64,000 bases of DNA from JALOAF01 sp964609035 (GCA_964609035.1 CAZSQL010000001.1:1-64000); one strand, 5' to 3'. Numbered from the stretch's first letter, positions 1-9,784 are shown. The notes: a model not told the origin generated them from the letters alone. Numbers and translations: made by a program.

Positions 1-80
1 TTAGCCTAGACAAAATAATTGGAGCTTATAGTAAAAATGGGGAATTAGATTTGGGAGTGAAGATTGAATATGAGAAGTAA
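1..80 (+). CDS. 3' end of an unrecognised gene
   Basis: An open frame enters from the left edge and closes at TAA 78-80. It gives about 25 residues, beginning SLDKIIGAYSKNG and ending KIEYEK. The phase is set by the stop and is followed by a 25-base gap to the ABC-F start. Too little is present to name a family. All glycines in this fragment are GGN, which is not informative at this length. Confidence 0.5.
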   Translation, partial: SLDKIIGAYSKNGELDLGVKIEYEK

Positions 81-105
81 AAAATATTTTAAAATAAGCT
101 AAACT

Positions 106-2016
106 ATGAATTATTTAAAAGTCGTAAATCTTGCAAAATCATATAGTGATAAAATGTTGGTAGATCACATAGATTTTGTTATAGATAAATGACAAAAAAT
201 TGCACTAGTAGCAAAGAATTGAGCTTGAAAAACAACCTTAATAAAATTAATTAGCGGTGAAATAGACAAAGCAGATGGTGAAATTTTATTTAGGAAATGA
301 ATAAAAATTGGTATATTATCGCAAGAGAGTAAATTAGATGAAAATAAAAAAGTGATTGATGTCTTGTTCGATGATGATAATGAGATTTCACAAATTATAA
401 AAACCTACGAACAAATATTGATAGACCCAAAGCTAAACCATGATAAATTAAATGATATTTTGAATAAAATAGATGTTCTGAATGCTCGAGAATATGAATC
501 TAAAGTAAAAACTATTGTGTCTAAATTGCAGATTAATGACTACTTGAATCAAGAAATATCTACATTGTCTTGATGAGAAAAAAAGAGAGTTATGCTGGCA
601 AAAGTTTTGGTAGATGAGCCTGATTTTTTAATATTAGATGAGCCAACAAACCATCTTGACCTACAAATGATTGAATGGTTAGAGGTTTATTTGAGCAAAT
701 CTGAGATAACATTACTTATGGTAACTCATGACAGATATTTTCTTGAAAGAGTCTGTACTAATATATTTGAATTAGATAGAGGTAAACTTTTTGTATACGA
801 TGGTAACTATGAATATTTTTTGAATAAAAAAATTGATCGTGAAAAAAATGAACAGATAGAAATGAAAAATCTTAGAAAACTATTAAAACAGGAATTGGCA
901 TGGATCAAAAAAGCACCTAGAGCTAGAGCATCCAAATCAGTTCATAGAGAGAAAAGGTTTTTCGATATAGAAGAACAATATGACAATCGTAAGTCTATTA
1001 TACAAAAAGAAAATATATCTATGGAAATATCTACGGATGAAAGAAGACTTTGATGAAAGATACTAAAGATACATAATATAAATAAGAGTTTTGGAGACAA
1101 AATAATATTGAAAGATTTCAGTCATGATTTTAGACACAAAGAACGTGTCGGAATTATATGAAAAAACGGCGTATGAAAATCTACATTTCTAAATATGATT
1201 ATGTGAGTTGAATCTTTTGAAAATGGAAGTATTAAAACTGGTGAAACTGTAACGTATTGATATTATGAGCAAAAAGAAATCCATTTCCCAGCAAACAAAA
1301 GGGTGATAGATGTAGTGAAAGATGTATCGGAATTCATGTATATCAAAGCTTGAGAAAAAATAACAGCTGCACGTTTATTGGAAAGGTTTTTGTTTCCAGC
1401 TGAACAACAATACATCATGGCAGATAAACTAAGCTGAGGAGAAAAAAGGAGACTGTACCTACTCACGATACTCATGAAAAATCCAAACTTCTTGATTCTA
1501 GATGAGCCAACAAATGATCTAGACTTGATGACTTTGAGTGTTTTGGAAGATTTTTTGTTGCAATATCAATGATGTTTGATTGTGGTTTCACATGATAGAT
1601 TTTTTATGGATAGAATAGTGGATCATTTGTTTATATTCAAAGGAGAATGAAAGGTGGAAGATTTTTGGTGAACTTATAGTGAGTATAAAGAAAGTGGAAA
1701 GTTTAAAGTGAAAAGTGAAAAGAAAGAAGAAAAAATAACCCCACCTAGCTCCGCGAACAGCCTCCCCTCAAATGGGAGGACTTGCTGAGAAGATATAAAA
1801 AAGAAAAAATTATCTTATATGGAGAATCGTGAATTTGAACAACTAATGAATGATATTCAAAAATTGGAAGACAGAAAACATGACATAAATAATTTGTTTC
1901 TAGATGCCAAATTGCCAAATGATGATATAAAAAAATTATCAAAAGAAATCTCTGAAATTATCAGAAATATTGAAATCAAAGAAGCAAGATGGATGGAATT
2001 AAGTGAAAGAGCATAA
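106..2016 (+). CDS. ABC-F type ATPase with two nucleotide-binding domains
   Basis: A soluble 636-residue ABC-F protein. This family acts on the ribosome, in translation quality control or antibiotic protection, rather than in transport. Domain 1 has Walker A AKNGAGKTT near residue 36, signature LSGGEKKR near 154 and Walker B FLILDEPTNHLDL near 175. Domain 2 has IGKNGVGKST near 351, LSGGEKRR near 442 and a second LDEPTNDLDL. A charged coiled coil closes the protein, as in Uup/EttA relatives, and there are no membrane segments. Both P-loops use TGA for glycine. Residues about 545-563 are proline- and serine-rich and encoded by a GC-rich palindromic stretch that looks inserted (see findings). 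The ATG is the first in frame after a stop. Confidence 0.93.
1740..1795 (+). repeat. GC-rich palindromic insert inside the ABC-F frame
   Basis: This stretch is clearly richer in G and C than its surroundings and contains the inverted pair CCTCCC / GGGAGG (about 1770-1790). It is translated in frame between the second ATPase domain and the C-terminal coiled coil. Similar GC-rich palindromes lie between genes at 47777-47860 and inside the glycosyltransferase at 18235-18300. I infer a dispersed palindromic element tolerated in a linker. Confidence 0.55.
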
Positions 2017-2045
2017 ATTATTAGAAAAATAAATTTTGTATTAAA

Positions 2046-2078
2046 AAAAAGGAGGGGCAAAAAACCCACTCCTTTTTG
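2046..2078. terminator. Bidirectional terminator between the ABC-F gene and purM
   Basis: The stem AAAGGAG pairs with CTCCTTT around an inner GGG/CCC and an A-rich loop, with A and T runs on either side. It lies between the converging stops at 2014-2016 and 2100-2102, so it can serve both strands. Confidence 0.8.
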
Positions 2079-2099
2079 TTAAAAAAAAACTTCTTAACT

Positions 2100-3341
2100 T
2101 TAGTACACAAACTCACCGTATTCACTTTTGATGGTGAGTTTTTTTGTTTCGCATGCTTCAACGCGTCCAATAATTTGCGCATCCACATTGAATCGTGCAG
2201 CTGTATCAATAATAACTTGGGTCGTACCTTCATCACGGACATAAAATTCCATACGATGTCCCATGTTGAAATTTTGATACATTTCTCTCATTCTTTCGTT
2301 ATAATATCCTCCTTCATTACGTATAAGGTTGAAAAGCGGCGGTATCGGAAACAGATTGTCTTTTATAATATGAACATTGTCCACAAAGTTTAGAACCTTT
2401 GTCTGACCACCACCAGAGCAATGTATAATGCCACCTATGTTTTGGCGGGACACTTCCAATATTCGTTTGATTATTGGAGCATATGTCCGGGTAGGTGAAA
2501 GGACAAGTTTGCCTACGGTCATCATATCATCACGCAACGGTTCAAGATAAATCGCGTAAGGATTATCAATGTAGTATGCAAGTGGAATACCCCAATCAAC
2601 AGCATAATGTCCTTTATATACCAATTCAGGAAATTGTACAAGCAGAATTGGGTCGAAAGTTTCTGGATATTTCTTGATATACTCTTGGTGAAACACATCA
2701 TGCCGCGAACCGGTTAATCCGTTGCTTCCCATCCCACCATTGTATTCGTCCTCATAAGAGGATTTACCTGTAGAAGAAAGCCCTACAATAATATCACCAG
2801 GGCGAATATCGTTTGATATCACATCTTTTCTTGGCATACGACAAGTCATGGTATTATCTACAATAATTGTCCTTACCAAATCACCAACATCAGCAGTTTC
2901 GCCACCTGTGACATAAATTTCCACACCTAAATTTTGCATTTTTTTACAAAATTCTTCTGCTCCATTGATAATTGCGGAAATAACTTCACCGGGGATTAAA
3001 TGCTTGTTTCGTCCAATAGTACTTGAAAGTAAGATTGGGGCATTAATAGCACCAATACAGGCGAGATCATCCAAGTTCATAACTATTGAATCTTGAGCTA
3101 TACCTTTCCATACTGACATATCGCCTGTTTCTTTCCAGTACAAATATGCCAATGAAGACTTGGTACCAGCGCCATCTGCATGCATGATGTTACAATAGTT
3201 TGGATCTCCGCCCAAAAGGTCAGGGATAATTTTACAAAACGCTCGTGGGAAAATCCCCTTGTCGATGTTTTGTATTGCAGCGTGTACTTCTTTTTTATCT
3301 GAAGATACACCTCTTTTTTCGTAATTACTTTGATTTTTCAT
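2100..3341 (-). CDS. purM: AIR synthase (phosphoribosylformylglycinamidine cyclo-ligase)
   Basis: A 413-residue PurM-type enzyme that closes the imidazole ring of aminoimidazole ribotide in purine synthesis, using ATP. Family hallmarks are visible: DGAGTKSSLAYLYW near residue 56, GGETADVGDLVRT near 148, GGMGSNGLT near 204 and a late GGGQTK. The length and motif order resemble the PurM-like proteins I know from Bacteroidetes. All 38 or so glycines are GGN and none is TGA, unlike every native gene around it, and base composition is higher in GC. The stop is TAA. It follows purN on the same strand, after GTTAAAC and a short A-rich leader. No other purine genes are in the window, so the pathway step is known but its use here is not. 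Confidence 0.93.
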   Translation of the reverse strand: MKNQSNYEKRGVSSDKKEVHAAIQNIDKGIFPRAFCKIIPDLLGGDPNYCNIMHADGAGTKSSLAYLYWKETGDMSVWKGIAQDSIVMNLDDLACIGAINAPILLSSTIGRNKHLIPGEVISAIINGAEEFCKKMQNLGVEIYVTGGETADVGDLVRTIIVDNTMTCRMPRKDVISNDIRPGDIIVGLSSTGKSSYEDEYNGGMGSNGLTGSRHDVFHQEYIKKYPETFDPILLVQFPELVYKGHYAVDWGIPLAYYIDNPYAIYLEPLRDDMMTVGKLVLSPTRTYAPIIKRILEVSRQNIGGIIHCSGGGQTKVLNFVDNVHIIKDNLFPIPPLFNLIRNEGGYYNERMREMYQNFNMGHRMEFYVRDEGTTQVIIDTAARFNVDAQIIGRVEACETKKLTIKSEYGEFVY

Positions 3342-3373
3342 AATTTCTGAATTTAATTTTGTTTAACGTTTTT

Positions 3374-4015
3374 TTATTGAAAAGATTTTAAGAACTCTGG
3401 TACTACCAGACTTTTGGGGTCTTTACCATCCCAGTGAATTTGCCCAGTAACAACGAGATTGGTGACAAAAGATTGCCAACCATGTTCGATTTTATTGACT
3501 CGAGAGCCAAGTGAATTGGTATCATCATTTGGACGGATTAATACAGGATAGCGAAAAAATACAGGACCCTTGTCATATTCTTCTGTCACAAAATGCATCG
3601 TAACTGCAGAATGAGTAATTTCACCTCTTTTGTACGCCTCAATAACTGCCTCATGGACATGATGTCCATGCATTCTTTTCCCGCCAAATTTAGGCAAAGG
3701 GCCTGGATGAATATTGATTGTCGTACGAGGATCTAATCCTTTTACAAGTTTTAGCCATCCAGATAAAGCCACATAATTAGCTCCGAAAAACTTTACCAAA
3801 GCCTGGTAGCTTTGTGCATCAAAATTTTTCATAGGTGATGCAAAAGTAATACCAAGATCAATCGCTCGATCAAGACATTTATGAGTGTCTTTGTCAGTAA
3901 CCAGACCCACAATGTCGGCTTGCAAAACTCCTGTTCTGGAATTTTCAACTAATTCTTGAAATCCACTACCGGATCCAGAATTAAATACTAAAATACGCGG
4001 TTTTTTTGTTTTCAT
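3374..4015 (-). CDS. purN: Phosphoribosylglycinamide formyltransferase
   Basis: A 213-residue formyl transferase for the third step of purine synthesis (GAR to FGAR, using 10-formyl-tetrahydrofolate). It shows the N-terminal loop NSGSGSGFQ, the catalytic-region NIHPGPLPKFGG near residue 115 with Asn and His, HGHHVHEAV after it, and EYDKGPV near 170. About 19 glycines are all GGN. Its ATG overlaps the TGA stop of the upstream 122-codon gene as ATGA, a classic standard-code coupling. It ends in TAA and is followed within about 30 bases by purM. Confidence 0.93.
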   Translation of the reverse strand: MKTKKPRILVFNSGSGSGFQELVENSRTGVLQADIVGLVTDKDTHKCLDRAIDLGITFASPMKNFDAQSYQALVKFFGANYVALSGWLKLVKGLDPRTTINIHPGPLPKFGGKRMHGHHVHEAVIEAYKRGEITHSAVTMHFVTEEYDKGPVFFRYPVLIRPNDDTNSLGSRVNKIEHGWQSFVTNLVVTGQIHWDGKDPKSLVVPEFLKSFQ

Positions 4016-4380
4016 GATTTTGTAATTTGTTTTCGTTTAACATTTTTTTTATTTCTTTTTATCCACTCAAATACTCTTTGGCTAACTATGTAGCTTTCTG
4101 TGTTAATTGTGCGGAAATTATCTTCTTCTTTGGGTCCTTTTGCTGTGTAGGAAATTCTATTGTCTTCTGCTACAATCGTCAGTGATGCATCTTTTGTGCT
4201 GAGTGAAATTATTATATTTCTCTCTTTGTCTGCACTAAATACGCATTTTTCTACGTTGTAGCTAGTATTTCTTGCTAGCTTGCACATGTACTCCAATGCT
4301 GCTTCAAAAGAAGACTTTTTTACTTTTTTTGATTTTAATAAATCAAAAGATTTTTGAATTGATTGATAATAAATGTTCAT
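4012..4380 (-). CDS. Unknown 122-residue protein of the foreign pur block
   Basis: I do not recognise the family. It is a small, soluble, lysine-rich protein ending KRKQITKS, with no signal peptide or membrane segment. It sits upstream of purN. The reading frame closes at TGA 4012-4014 inside an ATGA overlap with purN. Under table 25 it would instead gain nine residues (SGKQKNRVF would end it before a TAG). Its own glycines are GGN. The arrangement implies it evolved where TGA is a stop. The start ATG follows GTTAAAC plus an A-rich leader. Confidence 0.75.
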   Translation of the reverse strand: MNIYYQSIQKSFDLLKSKKVKKSSFEAALEYMCKLARNTSYNVEKCVFSADKERNIIISLSTKDASLTIVAEDNRISYTAKGPKEEDNFRTINTESYIVSQRVFEWIKRNKKNVKRKQITKS

Positions 4381-4398
4381 AATTTTCTTTTTTTTAGT

Positions 4399-4848
4399 TT
4401 AACATATTCCAGTTTTATGCATAGTTAGAATTCCTTCTAGAAAGGATAAGTGTTCTTGCACTTCTGGATAACTCGAAGTTTTTAAAACTTCTTCTCCGGC
4501 AAAATTAAAAACCAAATATTCTAAATTTTTGAGCTTGAAAACGACAGCTCCTGTATCGTAAATATTTGCTTTGATAATACTGGATGGAATTTCTACAATA
4601 GTAGTACGAAATGGATCTTTTTTTTGGGAAACTCTTTTGATAAAATCTCCTTTTATTTCCCATTCAAAGACAGAGAAATAAAATTTGCTTCCATCATAGT
4701 TTGAGAGTACAAGAAGCCACGCGTTATCATCCTCTTCAAAACTCAAAAATTCCGTATGAACAATAAAGTTTTGATTGAGTTTTTTGTTGAGATAAGCTAC
4801 TGCATTAAGCACAAGATCTCGTTTTTGTGTAAAATTTAATGTTTTCAT
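4399..4848 (-). CDS. Unknown 149-residue protein, first gene of the foreign pur block
   Basis: I do not recognise the family. It is acidic and aromatic with alternating hydrophobic stretches typical of a small beta-rich cytosolic protein, with no signal or membrane segment. It is the promoter-proximal gene of a four-gene minus unit (this gene, the 122-residue gene, purN, purM). It contains no TGA codon and stops at TAA. The ATG follows GTTAAACC and an A-rich leader, and a good sigma-70 promoter lies just upstream at 4894-4921. Confidence 0.75.
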   Translation of the reverse strand: MKTLNFTQKRDLVLNAVAYLNKKLNQNFIVHTEFLSFEEDDNAWLLVLSNYDGSKFYFSVFEWEIKGDFIKRVSQKKDPFRTTIVEIPSSIIKANIYDTGAVVFKLKNLEYLVFNFAGEEVLKTSSYPEVQEHLSFLEGILTMHKTGIC

Positions 4849-4893
4849 ATTTTGTTTTGTTTTGGTTTAACATAATTTTTATTTGTGTCTCAT

Positions 4894-4921
4894 CTTATAA
4901 ATAAACCACAAACAAAGTCAA
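4894..4921 (-). promoter_or_regulatory. Sigma-70 promoter for the foreign pur block
   Basis: On the minus strand, TTGACT (4916-4921) is separated by 16 bases from TATAAG (4894-4899). It lies 46 bases upstream of the start at 4848 and is the only strong pair in the divergent gap. Confidence 0.6.
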
Positions 4922-4977
4922 TCTAGTTTTGATTTAAAACTACTTAAGTTTTGGGATAAAAAGATTTTTGATTATAA

Positions 4978-5007
4978 TTGTTTTTGTATCAAAATTTATT
5001 TTATAAT
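4978..5007 (+). promoter_or_regulatory. Promoter for the TSP3/PKD surface protein, possibly leaderless
   Basis: TATAAT lies at 5002-5007, with a weaker TTGTTT at 4978-4983 (18-base spacer). The -10 ends only six bases before the ATG at 5014, so transcription should begin at or next to the start codon. Confidence 0.55.
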
Positions 5008-5013
5008 ACACTA

Positions 5014-7911
5014 ATGAAAGATTATTTGATACAAAGATATGTTTGAAAAATAGCAAAGCGAACAGTTGTGATGTTGGCATCTTTTTTGTTTTTGTGAATA
5101 TCTTTTGCCAACTATGAAGTTTTTTTAAATAATTTAAGAAATACTGGAATACCAGTAGATGAAATACTGAAAAGCGACCAAGTATCTAGATATGAGCTTA
5201 CAAGACTTTTGAATGCTGTAAACTGTCAAGACTGTGTAAATACTCCTGAATGGATGATAGAAAAATATACAAACCCTTGGTGGTTGGACTTTTCATCATT
5301 ACCTGGAAAAGATTTTGGAGATATAGTATACAAAGCATCTTATTATAATGGGAAACCGTATTATTATTGTGTAGCTTATGTGGGAGATAATACTTGGATG
5401 AGATGATATCCTATTTGAGTTAGTCCAATATGCGATGGAAAATTTTGTGGAAATAGAAACACAACTATTTGAGAATTTTTACAGGTAGTTTTGAATATTG
5501 CAGACCAATATGTTTACAATAGATATTTGACTGATTGGTCTAAAATAAAGCAGCGAGCGGATTGATTGAAAAAGTGAACTTATCCTGATGAATATTTGAA
5601 TAAAAATGACAGAGAAATGATAAATAAGTATGCTCAAGAATGACTTTCTGGCGTACTACCAAATGAAGAATCTTTACAAGCATATATAAAATATTGTATG
5701 TTTAATATTGCTAATTGTGGTATGCAAAATTTTGGAGAGATAAAACAATGATATCGGCCAATATGAGAATTAAATATTTTATATGATCACAATATAGTGG
5801 AATATGAAAAATTTAAAAATGGACAAATACATGAGTTGGTTGGTGGAGAGTATGTGCTGAAAACATTGTATAATTTATTTAAAATTGTTGATTGTGATTT
5901 TGACAATGACTATGATTGTGATGATAATTTAAATGTAAAAGATAACTGTCCAAATCACTATAATCCTAATCAAAAGGATACTGATGGAGATGGTGTGGGA
6001 GACGTATGTGATGATGATATTGATGGGGATGGAATAAAAAATTCTATATGAATAGTAGATGATTTATGAAGGATAGTTTTGTCGAAATGGGAAGCGTGAA
6101 TGGACAATTGTTTGTTTATACCAAACATAAATCAGTTTGATAGTAATGGAAACTGAATTGGTGATGCCTGTGAACAATGAAGAAACAGTTTGGGAATGTA
6201 TATAAAAACAAGCCCAATATCGTCTACTGCTCCTGTGACAGTACAATTTGAGGCGATAACTGAATGAATAGTAAAGTGAGAAATAACTTGGGATTTTGGA
6301 GACTGAAATTATAGTGTGTGAAAAAAAGTAAGCAACACATTTTTGAGAGAGGGGCTATACAAAATACAAGCTAATGCTATTGGTACAGATAATGATGCAC
6401 ATGCAATTACCACAGTACTGATAGGTAAAAATGTATTAGAAAACAATAGTATGCAAATAACTGTGGATAAATTGTGAGCTTGATTACCTACAGAAATAAA
6501 ATTTAAACCTGAAATTAGATGATCTTACGATAAATTTGAATGGAATTTTGGAGATGGTAACAAAGTAGAAAAAACAAAAAATGAAGAAATTACAAAAATA
6601 TTTAGAAATCAGTGATCTTATATGGTGACGTTGAAATGAATTAAAAACAATAAAGTAGTGGCTGTATGAAATGTAATAATCGCAGCTTGAAATAAGTGAG
6701 AAATTGGATCTGTTTTGAAGACAAGCAACACTATGCCAAACAAGTGACAGACAATAAGACTAACTTCAGAGATAAATGGTTTTGAAAAGGGTGAAATAAA
6801 TTTAATAGAATGGATTATGGGTGATGGTACTTCAGAAAATAATAACTTATTGGAAATAGAGCATAAATATGAATCACAAGGCACATATGTTATAATACAA
6901 AAAATAAAATTAAACAACTGAAAAGAACTTCAAAACTTTATAACAATTAGTGTCAGAGATGAATCCATAGAAAGTTCTTATGCAATTGAAACATCAATAA
7001 ATAAATTAATTGCACCTGTTTTTAATTATATATGATTTAAGATAAATAAAATATGATTTTTGCCAGAAATTTTGTTATTGTTGAATAGATATGAAGATCT
7101 AAAAAGTGAAAGAGTATACAAAGAATTGTTTGAACGACCTAAATATTTTGACTATCAATATATAAAAGAGTGAGTATTTTTCCCCAGAAATACAGTTTTT
7201 GTAAATGAGTGTGTATCTTTGGATACTATAGCGACTGTAGCTATCACAAAAAATGATATATGTCTGGACGCAAAACTTAATTGAACATTGGGTCAATTTA
7301 AATGTGATATGGATTGAGATTGAATTCCTGACATATGTGACGATGATATTGATGGAGACGGTATCCCTAATTTAATATGACTAATAGATTTTGAATTACC
7401 AGATTGTAATATAAATTTAGATAATATAAACAAAGATATTTTGATGCTACACAAAAATGTTTGTAGCTTGGATAATTGTCCGTTTTTTGCAAATGAAAAT
7501 CAAATGGATATAAATAATAATGGTCGATGAGATCAATGTGATAATCTTATAAATTTAATTAATAGTGACGCTTGAAACAATAAAGAAAATATAATTGATA
7601 GCGACTGAGATTGAATACCAGATCATTTAGATGCTTGTCCATTAATACCAGAAAATTACAATGGAATAGAAGATTTTGATTGATGTCCTGAAATCTGATT
7701 AAATGAAAGTTGTAATATATGACCAAACAATATGAAAATACCAGAAAACAACATAATACAAAATGAATGTCTATCTTGTCCTTGTGCGTTTTCAGATTTT
7801 GCTAACGACTTAAATATAAACGACAAAGTAAAAGCTATACTTTGGGACTTTGACATGAAAATAATATATAGTGAATCTATTCCTGATAGCATAAGACAGT
7901 TCTTACAATAA
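5014..7911 (+). CDS. Large secreted surface protein with thrombospondin type 3 and PKD repeats
   Basis: A 965-residue protein exported by an N-terminal hydrophobic segment (about residues 15-32). A first region contains several cysteine pairs (CQDC, CDGKFCG). It is followed by calcium-binding TSP3 repeats of the DTDGDGVGDVCDDDIDGDG type at about 293-350. Three PKD-like modules follow, each marked by WDFGDG, WNFGDG or WIMGDG (roughly 403-650). A second TSP3 array (CDMDGDGIPDICDDD and similar) lies at about 763-905. Many repeat glycines are TGA, so the gene is native. No LPXTG or other sorting signal is seen. The likely role is a calcium-stiffened adhesin or stalk on the cell surface; this is inferred from architecture only. 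Confidence 0.85.
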
Positions 7912-7919
7912 GATATTTA

Positions 7920-8082
7920 TTTATACCGAACCGCATCAGAAATCTTTAATCTCTTCCCCCCGCAATACTGCTGTGTAGAGCTAAAAGTTTCTAATATCTG
8001 TCAGTATAAACCTGCCTGCCGCAGGCAAGTTCGACGTTTAAAAAATTTCAATTATTCAATTTTTCATGGCGTCTCAGTATAT
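7920..8082. repeat. Dispersed repeat, copy A
   Basis: About 160 bases start TTTATACCGAACCGC and end GGCGTCTCAGTATA, which are imperfect inverted ends. Inside lie a CGCAATACTGC stretch and a CCTGCCTGCCGCAGGCAAG palindrome. Closely related copies are at 53005-53222 and 57260-57411. There is no ORF, so it is a MITE- or REP-like non-autonomous element. Confidence 0.75.
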
Positions 8083-8092
8083 CGTCTTATAT

Positions 8093-8126
8093 AATAAAAA
8101 AACCCAAACATTTGGGTTTTTTATTG
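8093..8126 (-). terminator. Terminator after the 196-residue membrane protein gene
   Basis: AAACCCAAA pairs with TTTGGGTTT across a two-base loop, flanked by A and T runs. It lies 20 bases beyond the minus-strand stop at 8147-8149. Confidence 0.8.
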
Positions 8127-8146
8127 TCTTATATTTTTTGGATATA

Positions 8147-8737
8147 TTATCTATCAAACAATCATTTTTTTATATCATCTCTTGTTGTTTCAATTTTTTT
8201 ATGATCTTCATCTACCATATTTATTATCTTTGTCTTTTTTCATGTTTCTTGCGCTGTTTTTACTACTGATACCAATGTCATAATAACTCATATCAATAAA
8301 AGTATTTGTATAAACTTTCATCAAGCAGACATCACTACTCTAGATGTAACTCAGGAAGAAACATTTATCGTGTCAGTGATCGCAAAAAATGATGTTGTGA
8401 TAATAAATAAAAATAGGAAATTAACTAATGAATCATTGTCTCTTCATCCAAAATAGGATAAAAATAAATTTTTAAATTTGAAGCTTAAATTCCATCAGAT
8501 CAAAACAAATACAGATGAAAAAACAATTAACATTGTTTTGAAAAATTCTGGTTTTCGTAGCCAAACACCATATCATCAAGTTCATCTCAATGAAGTAACT
8601 TTAACTACGGGTAAAAACAACAAACAAAACAAAAGAATGGACAAATATAGTACAAAGAATCTTTCGCGCTTATTGTATCTATTGAATTTGTGAAGCAATT
8701 TCATCAGTTTCTTGGATGATTTTAGATTTTTAATCAT
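8147..8737 (-). CDS. Unknown integral membrane protein
   Basis: A 196-residue protein, not recognised. A basic N-terminus (MIKNLKSSKK) leads into hydrophobic segments at about 30-48, 72-92, 108-124 and 145-165, and the charged tail ends GLFDR. Several loop glycines are TGA, for example the run LRGTGGYG. A plausible-looking plus-strand frame also exists here, but the minus frame has the membrane pattern, the ATG, the TAA and a terminator. It lies downstream of a second small membrane protein and may share its function. Confidence 0.75.
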
Positions 8738-8810
8738 GATATTTTGATTAAAATATAAATTTACATTTTGAATCTAATTTTTATAATACATTTGTCAATA
8801 AATAATTTTA

Positions 8811-9236
8811 TTATAATGTATAATCATCAACAAACCTATCAGAAAAATTGTTTTCATAATAAAGATTGTCACGATATTGATTTTCTTTTTGACTTTCTTT
8901 TACAATATCCTTTATTTGCAATGTTTTATTTAATAGTTCTCAAGCTTTATTGAATATGTTCTTTGCACTATATTCTTCATAATTATCTAGTCAAACTCGT
9001 TTGAATATAACAGGAAACATAAATAACAAAAATACTGTTAAAAATATACCCATGATCATAAATCTTATACTATTCCAGGCTTTTTTAATTTTTTCTTCTT
9101 TTCATTGAGAAAAGATAAATAGAAATATAGCACGAATAAATGCATATATACTTCATGCAGATATAAGTATTATAACTAATGCCAAAATTATTAATATTAA
9201 GTTCTGGATAGAATTAGTGCTAGCTGCTTCTGGCAT
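8811..9236 (-). CDS. Small two-helix membrane protein, pilin-like
   Basis: A 141-residue protein. Two hydrophobic helices (about residues 10-45 and 58-80) are separated by the short charged loop GKEEKIKKAW, followed by an acidic soluble tail. This hairpin shape with a conserved charged turn resembles the small TrbC/VirB2-like pilin proteins common in CPR genomes, but no sequence signature proves it. It starts 40 bases downstream of rpsP, so it may be co-transcribed with it. Confidence 0.65.
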
Positions 9237-9275
9237 AAACAGAAATTAAAAACTAAAAAATAGTGTTAAATTTAA

Positions 9276-9743
9276 TTATTCTGCAGTTTCTGGTGTTGGA
9301 GTCTCTACTACTTCTGGTGTAGATTCCTCTACAACTTCTTGTGTATCACTTTCAACCACTTTTTCTTGTTCAGCTTGAGCTGCAGCAGCTTTTGCTGCTT
9401 CTTGTTTTTCTTTTGCTTCTTGTGCTTTTGCTTCAGCTTCAGCTTTTTTCTTAGCTTCTATTTCTTTTCACTTTGTACTCTCTCTTTCTACAAAATAATT
9501 TTTGAAAAAATTATCTTTTGTGTCAGCAAAAAGTAATTTAGCAACTCTTTCTGTAGGTTGTGCTCATTTAGAAATCCACTCTTTTATTTCAGCAACATTT
9601 GCTTCCATTGTGTGTGACAAAGGATTAAACCATCACAAAACTAATTTATAACCAGATTGTGCAGGTTTTGTGTGTTCAGTAAGAACAATACGATAAAATG
9701 GTAATTTTTTTCTTCCATGTCTAGCTAATCTTATCTTTAACAT
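9276..9743 (-). CDS. rpsP: Ribosomal protein bS16 with a long acidic tail
   Basis: The first 80 or so residues are a standard bS16: MLKIRLARHGRKKLPFYRIV at the start, then LGWFNP and KEWISKGAQPTERV. The protein is 155 residues against about 80-90 usual. The extra C-terminal half is low complexity, an alanine/lysine/glutamate coil followed by repeats of EVVE and PET. The role in the 30S subunit is certain for the core; the tail has no known role. It lies 41 bases downstream of rpmG on the same strand. Confidence 0.93.
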
Positions 9744-9784
9744 TTAGTTTAAATTTTATACATTTAAAAATTTATCTCAGAGAA

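Noticed and set aside
2100..4848. Simple assembly contamination as the only explanation for the TGA-free block
   Set aside because: Similar TGA-free genes lie singly at 31704, 53324 and 61585 among native genes, and a bidirectional terminator is shared with the ABC-F gene; still, read mapping is needed to exclude it.
5014..7911. TGA as selenocysteine or tryptophan
   Set aside because: The residue expected at these TGA positions is glycine (P-loops, DGDG repeats), and Trp is encoded by TGG in the same proteins.
7920..8082. Insertion sequence
   Set aside because: No transposase frame on either strand; length and ends fit a non-autonomous element only.
8478..8758. Plus-strand ORF (starting KLKFHQIKTNTDE)
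   Set aside because: It is antisense to a membrane protein whose frame has an ATG, a TAA, helices with TGA glycines and a terminator; the plus frame has none of these.
9339..9536. Plus-strand Cys/Phe-rich ORF
   Set aside because: Shadow of the low-complexity tail of rpsP on the opposite strand.
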